From Comamonas avium (GTDB lineage: Bacteria > Pseudomonadota > Gammaproteobacteria > Burkholderiales > Burkholderiaceae_C): 48,353 nucleotides of DNA. Below, piece after piece: positions 43,553-48,353 of the stretch (the first letter of the stretch is position 1; every line of letters begins with the position of its first letter). The stretch lies in assembly GCF_014836675.1 (NCBI RefSeq), contig NZ_JACSQK010000011.1:26139-74491 (forward strand), given 5' to 3'. The notes below the pieces were generated by a model. It saw only the letters and a list, made by a program, of their open reading frames with translations, ran no database searches and had not been told where the DNA came from. A program made the translations under genes and the position numbers.

Positions 43553-43765
43553 TCATTGCCTGTAGAGAGTGATCTGTCCACCACCGTTTGAAGCGTCTGC
43601 CTTGGCTTTGATTTCGCGAAACAGGGCACGCTTGGTCAGTGACTGGGTGCAGGCGGTTGCAAGGGCGGCCATTTGCGCATAGCAGGCGGCTACGTCGTGG
43701 TTGGTGATGTACTGGGTCAACTCGGCCAAGCATTGACAAGTCGGAAAGCTGCGACCACAAACCAA
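43553..43765 (-). CDS. possible small orphan protein or fragment
   Basis: A minus-strand frame of 70 codons, TTG start, reading VCGRSFPTCQCLAELTQYIT then NHDVAACYAQMAALATACTQ and ending GGGQITLYRQ. Composition and codon use look coding, but no start has a ribosome site and the 5' end may be lost. Three cysteines cluster near the start. No family is recognised. Confidence 0.4.
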   Translation of the reverse strand: MVCGRSFPTCQCLAELTQYITNHDVAACYAQMAALATACTQSLTKRALFREIKAKADASNGGGQITLYRQ

Positions 43766-43772
43766 AGTTTTG

Positions 43773-43792
43773 TTACAGAAGGCTGCGGTTTG
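43773..43792 (+). promoter_or_regulatory. shared 20-bp element, copy 1
   Basis: TTACAGAAGGCTGCGGTTTG, 134 bp upstream of the start of the Gln-rich gene at 43926. An 18/20 match lies 133 bp upstream of the gene at 44450. Confidence 0.45.
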
Positions 43793-43925
43793 AGCGTATG
43801 TGGAGCCTATCAGTTACGTACCTTCACCAATTTCATGTAACGCTGGCAGTCTTTGCCCAATCAAAGCGTACTGTGGTATTGGGAGGCCTAGAGTTACTGA
43901 AGACAGACCAGAATTGGAGGTCTAT

Positions 43926-44120
43926 ATGTCATGGTTAAAAAACTGCTGTCTAGCCTTGAGGGGACGCGCGAATGGATGCGGCGCCCAATCAAGCACAGCA
44001 CCACCATCGCAGCCTGATAAGGCTCCCAGTGAAAAAGACAAAAACAACGACCAGCAACAGCAACAGCAGCAGCCGCAAAAAAAGCGAGGCCCACTGAGTG
44101 CTCTGCAGCAAGATTATTGA
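43926..44120 (+). CDS. 64-residue Gln-rich protein
   Basis: A small protein starting MSWLKNCCLALRGRANGCGA (three Cys near the N-terminus), then a disordered Ser/Pro/Lys/Asp region, a run of seven Gln, and PQKKRGPLSALQQDY. GGAGG sits five bases before the ATG, a strong ribosome site, so it is probably real. The Gln-run recalls the protein at 33934. It has its own terminator. No function can be assigned. Confidence 0.6.
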   Translation: MSWLKNCCLALRGRANGCGAQSSTAPPSQPDKAPSEKDKNNDQQQQQQQPQKKRGPLSALQQDY

Positions 44121-44142
44121 TTGCAAGGGTCAAAGGTTTATG

Positions 44143-44166
44143 CCCGCTCACCGCGGGTTTTTTTTC
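44143..44166 (+). terminator. terminator after the Gln-rich gene
   Basis: CCCGC/GCGGG with a five-base loop and eight or more T. Confidence 0.9.
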
Positions 44167-44297
44167 TGTCCCCGCTTCAGCACAGCCATCTGGTGAAGGG
44201 CGCCGCCGATGCAACAGTACCCGCAAGGGGAAACCACCCAAACTGCGCACAGATAGGTGCTGCCCTCTGAGCGCCATCAGAGGGTAACAGAGCCTTG

Positions 44298-44317
44298 TGA
44301 CAGAGGGCTGCGGTTTG
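44298..44317 (+). promoter_or_regulatory. shared 20-bp element, copy 2
   Basis: TGACAGAGGGCTGCGGTTTG, 133 bp upstream of ATG 44450, matching the copy at 43773 at 18 of 20 positions and at nearly the same distance to the start. The rest of 44167-44449 holds no gene. Confidence 0.45.
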
Positions 44318-44449
44318 TAATTGAACGCAAGAGTTGCCCAGCTCTACAGGGGTGTGGTCCCGAGCCCCCCAAACATAGGGGCCGGACTCCTACACCTCCG
44401 ATGAACGGCATGCATCACCCTGAAAGCTCAACCGTAAAGGAGTGCATAC

Positions 44450-44626
44450 ATGACAGCTGATCATCAAAAACCGACACCCACCGCATTCGACCCCAAGGAT
44501 GCAAAGCCAGGCGCCAATCCCAACGTCCCCTCTGATCTCAATGATCCACGCAACCCTAAAAGCCCACACCCAGCTGAGCCAACGGAACAACAAAACCGCG
44601 TGATCAAGCAGCCACGCAAGGAGTGA
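44450..44626 (+). CDS. 58-residue Pro/Asp/Asn-rich disordered protein
   Basis: A hydrophilic protein, MTADHQKPTPTAFDPKDAKP then GANPNVPSDLNDPRNPKSPH and a basic end VIKQPRKE, with almost no hydrophobic residues. AAAGGAG lies seven bases before the ATG. The next gene begins 5 bp after the stop, so the two form an operon. Such small P/D/N-rich proteins are common orphans in Comamonadaceae; a hydrophilin-like stress role is only a suggestion. Confidence 0.65.
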   Translation: MTADHQKPTPTAFDPKDAKPGANPNVPSDLNDPRNPKSPHPAEPTEQQNRVIKQPRKE

Positions 44627-44631
44627 ATGCA

Positions 44632-44838
44632 ATGATTCAACCCAAAAAGCCCAGATCACTACCGGAGGATGAGGAAATGGATCCCGTGGGTCTGCCATAC
44701 CCTGAGCAGCAAGACCCGACGTTGCCCAATGACGGCGACGATCCGCCCCACCCACCATTTTCTCCAGACAGAGAGCCTGACATCCCGGAGGATCCAGAAT
44801 TCGAGAGAGTGGTTCAGCCCGAGCCGCCCAATGTCTAA
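44632..44838 (+). CDS. 68-residue acidic Pro-rich disordered protein
   Basis: A small acidic protein rich in Pro, Asp and Glu: MIQPKKPRSLPEDEEMDPVG, then PEQQDPTLPNDGDDPPHPPF and PDIPEDPEFERVVQPEPPNV. It has no domain and should be fully disordered. It starts at ATG 44632, using the AAGGAG that forms the last codons of the gene before; a GTG at 44623 is less likely. A terminator follows 13 bp after the stop. Opposite charge to the tail of its partner is notable. Confidence 0.65.
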   Translation: MIQPKKPRSLPEDEEMDPVGLPYPEQQDPTLPNDGDDPPHPPFSPDREPDIPEDPEFERVVQPEPPNV

Positions 44839-44850
44839 GACACCAACCCC

Positions 44851-44872
44851 ACCCGCTTGGAGCGGGTTTTTT
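44851..44872 (+). terminator. terminator of the two-gene disordered-protein operon
   Basis: ACCCGCT/AGCGGGT with a three-base loop and T-run. Confidence 0.9.
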
Positions 44873-45312
44873 ATTACCCAAACCCAAGCAGCTTCCAACC
44901 GTGGGCTGTTTTTGTTTGTCCAGGCAGAGCATCGTGTAAGCAAGCCAGCTGTAGGCCAGCCCGTAAGCACAAAACACCGCCGCCTGGCGTGTCTCCAGGG
45001 CTATCTGGTGAGTTGTTTGCAGCCCAAACATCTGACCTGATGGCAATCGTGACAGGGTTTTCGCACACCACCTCAAGCTAGCTGATGCAGCTTCTTGCAC
45101 TTGCGAATGCGGGCCCGTGCGTTCGCGTTGGCCGGCGAGGTGTTGTGAACTGAATCATTCTCCCCAGTGCAATGCAGTAGCCGCACCACAGCAAGCCAGT
45201 TTGCAACTTCGGTCGCGGCTAGCGCTTGCTGCATCTGCATTTCTAACTATATTTAGCAAATACACCAACCCTCAAGGTCTACGCCTTGCGGGCTTTTTCT
45301 TTTGGAGAGTGA
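44873..45312. other. intergenic stretch, possible fragment
   Basis: No intact gene. On the minus strand a short coding-like tail (GENDSVHNTSPANANARARI, ending KKLHQLA, stop near 45078) may be what is left of a gene. A hairpin CCCTCAAGG/CCTTGCGGG followed by T (45269-45301) lies just before the MazG-like gene although no gene on that strand ends there. Confidence 0.45.
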
Positions 45313-45705
45313 ATGAGCACAACCATACCAAACATGCAAGCAGAGCCATTTCAACAGCGAGTGAACCGTTGGGTGGTCGAGTGCTTTGGCGAAACCATTG
45401 CCAACGACACGACCGAACGCAACCACCGTTTTCTGGAGGAAGCTTTAGAGCTGGTGCAGTCCTTGGGCTGCACACGCAGCGAAGTCATGCAACTGGTGGA
45501 CTATGTTTTTGCACGCTCCGCTGGTGAGCCCAGTCAGGAAGTGGGTGGCGTGACAGTCACTCTGGCCTCGCTTTGTTCTGCCTCCAACCTTGATATGCAA
45601 AACGCCGCAGAAGTAGAGCTGCACCGCATCAGTGATCCGGTCATCACCAACAAGATCAGGGCCAAGCATGCAGCCAAGCCCAAGTACGCCCCCCATGCAA
45701 GCTAA
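45313..45705 (+). CDS. MazG-like dNTP pyrophosphohydrolase, phage type
   Basis: A 130-residue all-helical protein of the MazG/dATP-dGTP pyrophosphohydrolase type often carried by phages. The metal-binding pattern is visible: RNHRFLEEALELVQSLGCTR (E-x-x-E motif) and then LVDYVFARSAGEPSQEVGGV (second E and D). It should hydrolyse dNTPs to dNMP and pyrophosphate, altering the nucleotide pool. GGAG lies before ATG at 45313. Its terminator follows. It is one of the few intact phage-like genes in this region. Confidence 0.85.
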   Translation: MSTTIPNMQAEPFQQRVNRWVVECFGETIANDTTERNHRFLEEALELVQSLGCTRSEVMQLVDYVFARSAGEPSQEVGGVTVTLASLCSASNLDMQNAAEVELHRISDPVITNKIRAKHAAKPKYAPHAS

Positions 45706-45766
45706 CAAGACTGCATACAGGTTCTTTTGGCGCTAGCCAGCCACCAGTGAAGGCTAAGCCCCACCC

Positions 45767-45801
45767 CAAGCCCGCTCGGCACCAGTCGTGCGGGCTTTTT
45801 C
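45767..45801 (+). terminator. terminator after the MazG-like gene
   Basis: AAGCCCG/CGGGCTT hairpin with T-run; the hairpin has a longer loop with partial pairing. Confidence 0.8.
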
Positions 45802-45957
45802 TATGAAGCAAACCCCATGAGCACCACCAGCCCACCCGGAACATGACGCGCAGGTTTTTTCAGCTGCGATAAGCACACAACAAGATAAAACAAGCCCTTA
45901 TCGGCATTGCAGAAATGGACATTTGCAATCATTGTCTCTCTCGGTTACACATTAACC

Positions 45958-46293
45958 ATGAATTACCAAGCGACTTTCGAGCGCCGTTTCTACGCGCTGC
46001 TAAAAGCTGTTGATCCACAGCCTCGTTGTACAAGCCGCCAAGAAGCACATGATCTGCTCTTGAAACATTGGGTTCTGATTTGCGAAATGAACGGGCTGTC
46101 CAAAATACAGGTCGAACGGATGAAGTCACGCAGTTTGAGTACTGCGCATGGGTGGCACAACCTTGACCAGAACCCCTGCCACTGGGATTCCAAAACGTCA
46201 CCCGGGGTGCGTATTTATCTGCATGACGATGGACTGATAGTGATGCAGCGCATCAATGATGGAGAGAAGCATGAGATTCTTTTCCTCAAATAA
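45958..46293 (+). CDS. 111-residue protein of unknown function
   Basis: A soluble protein starting MNYQATFERRFYALLKAVDP, with a predicted helical N-terminal half (QEAHDLLLKHWVLICEMNGL) and a beta-rich end (GVRIYLHDDGLIVMQRINDG, EILFLK). A decayed copy lies at 38050-38248, so the gene has been duplicated within this region. No family is recognised. The open frame reaches 17 codons upstream but ATG at 45958 is the better start; no strong ribosome site is visible. Confidence 0.6.
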   Translation: MNYQATFERRFYALLKAVDPQPRCTSRQEAHDLLLKHWVLICEMNGLSKIQVERMKSRSLSTAHGWHNLDQNPCHWDSKTSPGVRIYLHDDGLIVMQRINDGEKHEILFLK

Positions 46294-46377
46294 AAAGTTG
46301 CGCAAAAAAGAATCTGGCTGCCAAGGCCAAGAACCACTTCCCAGGTTGCAAAGCGCTCTAAGGCGGCGTCTGGCTAA

Positions 46378-46515
46378 TTACCAAGGAACAAAAGCAATCA
46401 AAAGAATGACCACGATGAGCGCAACCGCAATCTGCACTGTGCGGTTAGTTGCATAACGGTTTTTGGAAGATGAGGTCGGAACCTGACCTTCTGAGTTTGG
46501 AGGTGGTGTAGTCAT
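46378..46515 (-). CDS. 45-residue single-span membrane protein
   Basis: A small protein: a hydrophilic Pro/Ser-rich N-terminus (MTTPPPNSEGQVPTSSSKNR) and one hydrophobic helix (VQIAVALIVVILLIAFV) ending PW. The topology suggests an N-in, tail-anchored peptide. No strong ribosome site is visible and no family is recognised, but the helix is too regular to be chance. It is convergent with the 45958 gene. Confidence 0.55.
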   Translation of the reverse strand: MTTPPPNSEGQVPTSSSKNRYATNRTVQIAVALIVVILLIAFVPW

Positions 46516-46815
46516 GAACCAACCATAAGCCCGCGCTTTTCCCCAGCATGTCGGACAACCTGCCGCTTGTCGCAGCCGCTTGTCTCTATCCAGCTGCCTT
46601 GAGCAGGTTTTTTGTTTTCAAGCACTCCATGAACACCCCGCCAGCTGCGCAGGAACAAAGCCCCAAGCTACACAAACGCTGCTATAGCTGCAGCGCGACG
46701 TCGCGCCAGATTTGAGTGGCAGAGGGACTTGGAGTCCAATGCCGACCACCAAATAATCTGTGTCAATCTTGTGTGAATTCGGTGTGAATTTAACGACACC
46801 GCAGGACACTTCAAG

Positions 46816-46861
46816 GCAAAAGAAAACCGCCACACTCTGAGTGTTTTCAGTGTGTGGCGGT
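46816..46861 (-). terminator. terminator after the tmRNA 3' end
   Basis: Perfect ten-pair stem ACCGCCACAC/GTGTGGCGGT with additional inner pairing, followed on the minus strand by TTTTCTTTTG, 8 bp after the tmRNA CCA. Confidence 0.88.
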
Positions 46862-46869
46862 GTCGTGGA

Positions 46870-46930
46870 TGGTGGAGCTGGCGAGAATTGAACCCGCGTC
46901 TAACCCAATAAACATGCGGCTTCCAAGGCG
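46870..46930 (-). pseudogene. 3' end of tmRNA gene (ssrA), rest missing; probable att site
   Basis: On the minus strand the last about 31 bases are a tmRNA 3' end: GACGCGGGTTCAATTC, CTCGCC and CAGCTCCACCA, which pair as T-stem (one G-U) and acceptor strand and match E. coli ssrA almost base for base. A terminator follows. Upstream, no tag reading frame (AND...LAA) and no GGGGCTG 5' acceptor half is found within 350 bp, so the body is absent. The 3' end of ssrA is a common integration site; the upstream extent of the fragment is uncertain. Confidence 0.65.
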
Positions 46931-47186
46931 TCTGTGCTAAATCGGTGCTATCACCTAAATTTCACGACAGACCATCACAGACCCAGCAATTCAATTCCGT
47001 ATTTCTCAATTGAACCTACGTCCGCAGTTAGCCACATAAGGCGGGCTTTGTGCAACAAATTGCGACGGAGAAATCAATCTTTTCTTCTGAATAAAGTAGT
47101 ACTTCTTGATGACTAACATTGAGTAATGATCGCAGCCGCCCTTCTCTGCCTCGTCGTCAGCATCTCAGACGGCGACACCCTCTACT

Positions 47187-47220
47187 AAAAAACCCCTGCC
47201 AGTTTGCACCGACAGGGGTT
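47187..47220 (-). terminator. terminator of the second autotransporter
   Basis: AACCCCTG/CAGGGGTT with loop including CCAGTTTGCACCGA and six T on the minus strand. It resembles the terminator at 39387. Confidence 0.88.
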
Positions 47221-47243
47221 TGTTCTTTGCGCAGACTGCGCGC

Positions 47244-48353
47244 TTAGAAAGCCCAGCGCACCTTCACGCTGGCAGACTGGTCACGGCTGCCGCTACCGTA
47301 TTCACCGTTGTAGCCCAGCACCAAGGCCGAGTAACGGCTCAGCGCCATCTCAGCCTGCAGGCCCACCAGCGCCGTGTTGCGCGCCAGTGGCGCACCAGCC
47401 ACGGTAAAGCTGCTGGAGCCTTCAAACGCCATGGTGCGGTTCTGGCTCAAATTGCCCCAGGCATGGCGCACGCCCAGTGATGCACGCACGCGGGTGTCTT
47501 TGCCTGCCAGCACAAAGTCACTGTGCGCACGCACACCCAGCGTGGTGCTGGCCAGTGTGTCGCGGCTGGATTCGCTGCTCAGTGCTGCAAACCCGCCGCT
47601 TTCCTTGAAGCTGTTCGTGCGCTGCTCGCCCAGCGTGATACCTACAAATGGCTCAAACCCTTGCTTGTCGTACTGGCCCATGGCGTAACCCACTTCGGCA
47701 AACAACTGCGCTGTGTGGGCGCTGTAGTCAGCTTTGAGGTTCTGGTTCAAAGTGACCACGCTGCGTTCAGACTCAATGCTGTGCTTGGTATACGCCAAGC
47801 CACCAATCACATTGATGCGGTTGGCGCCATGGCTAAAGCCCTTGCCCCCATACACCGCAGCGCTGTAGCTGCTGATGTCGGCCGATGCATCACGGCTTTT
47901 AACCTGCGCATCTGCGCTGGTGTAACCCAGCGAGCCACCCACACGCCAGCCACTGCTGCCCACTTCTTCGTCAGCACCCAGGAACAGTCCCGTGGTGTTT
48001 TGCTTCACACCGGGGGTGTTGCTGTTGCCATCCATCTTTTGCCAGTGGCCCACCACCTCTACCCATGCAGGCAGGGCTTTGGACGATGGCAAGGCCGAGG
48101 CTGGCAGCGGCCCATCCGACTGGGCAATCGGTGCGCCTGCACGCAGGCCTGCGGTCAGGTTGTTGCGCAAGTGCTGCTGGCTGATGTTGGGCGCTTGCGC
48201 GCTCAGCATGTTCACCGTGCCTGTCATGGTGGCGTGCGCATCGCCAGAAAGGCTACTGAACACCGCCGCTGGTGTGCCGGCAGGCAATGTCTCGATGTGC
48301 TGGTACAGCGCGTGCGTGCTGGGCAGGCTCTCCAGCGCATTGGCGGCCGATCC
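47244..48353 (-). CDS. autotransporter barrel, 5' end outside the window
   Basis: The last 369 residues of an autotransporter; the frame runs off the right edge without a start. The first part is the end of the passenger and junction (ANALESLPSTHALYQHIETL, then LSGDAHATMTGTVNMLSAQA), and from about residue 105 onward the barrel (WVEVVGHWQKMDGN, GFSHGANRINVIGGLAYTKH, VGYAMGQYDKQGFEPFVGI) ends VKVRWAF, the usual C-terminal Phe for BAM recognition. It differs from the barrel at 42570-43398 in sequence. The 46931-47186 gap upstream of its terminator holds no supported gene. Confidence 0.93.
   Translation of the reverse strand, partial: GSAANALESLPSTHALYQHIETLPAGTPAAVFSSLSGDAHATMTGTVNMLSAQAPNISQQHLRNNLTAGLRAGAPIAQSDGPLPASALPSSKALPAWVEVVGHWQKMDGNSNTPGVKQNTTGLFLGADEEVGSSGWRVGGSLGYTSADAQVKSRDASADISSYSAAVYGGKGFSHGANRINVIGGLAYTKHSIESERSVVTLNQNLKADYSAHTAQLFAEVGYAMGQYDKQGFEPFVGITLGEQRTNSFKESGGFAALSSESSRDTLASTTLGVRAHSDFVLAGKDTRVRASLGVRHAWGNLSQNRTMAFEGSSSFTVAGAPLARNTALVGLQAEMALSRYSALVLGYNGEYGSGSRDQSASVKVRWAF

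Noticed and set aside
44390..45100. 236-codon minus-strand frame
   Set aside because: It is antisense to two small genes with strong ribosome sites and their terminator; the product has no domain.
46870..46960. ordinary tRNA gene at the tmRNA-like end
   Set aside because: No 5' acceptor half complementary to CAGCTCC within tRNA distance and no acceptable anticodon arm.

Overview
The window looks like a chromosomal segment of a betaproteobacterium of the family Comamonadaceae, most likely Comamonas or a close relative. This is a judgement from protein sequences, gene order and base composition; no database was searched. The left part is dense with housekeeping genes. From about 25 kb rightward it becomes accessory, with tandem repeats, broken genes and small orphan proteins.

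1 to 8.1 kb (minus strand): two identical tRNA-Pro(GGG) genes, then the translation cluster thrS-infC-rpmI-rplT-pheS-pheT-ihfA in the same order as in E. coli. The thrS leader holds a threonine-rich 29-codon reading frame followed by mutually exclusive hairpins, which looks like a transcription attenuator. infC probably starts at a rare ATA codon.

8.2 to 15.8 kb: aceA (isocitrate lyase) with a readable promoter and two palindromes, an RraA-family protein, a SWIB-domain protein, then an iron and haem block: bfd, a tiny membrane peptide, tonB-exbB-exbD, hemP with a Fur box inside its promoter, and a GlcG/HbpS-like protein. A Bax-inhibitor-1 (YccA) protein and a small lipoprotein follow.

15.9 to 25.2 kb: rlmD, an RNase H-like protein, cysB, a VOC protein coupled to a 69-residue orphan, a sulfate-binding protein, yggX, a tandem glycine riboswitch in front of a TRIC/YadS channel-like gene, bifunctional mnmC, and small proteins.

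25.4 to 33.1 kb: a BLUF photoreceptor, a DUF1275 membrane protein, a 14-copy heptanucleotide repeat in front of a choloylglycine-hydrolase-type amidase, an IS3 remnant, a diguanylate cyclase, a twice-frameshifted outer-membrane protein gene and a Tat-exported amidohydrolase.

33.1 to 48.4 kb: low gene density. It holds small disordered proteins (Q/N-rich or P/D/E-rich), a PRC-barrel protein, decayed phage-like genes (a cytosine methyltransferase tail, a nonsense-interrupted gene, a decayed second copy of the gene at 45958), a MazG-like pyrophosphohydrolase, a 1206-residue autotransporter with repeated Ig-like modules, the 3' end of a tmRNA gene with its terminator but no tag frame (probable att site), and a second autotransporter cut by the window edge. 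Imperfect palindromes built on AGCT..TAGCGCTTA recur between genes throughout.
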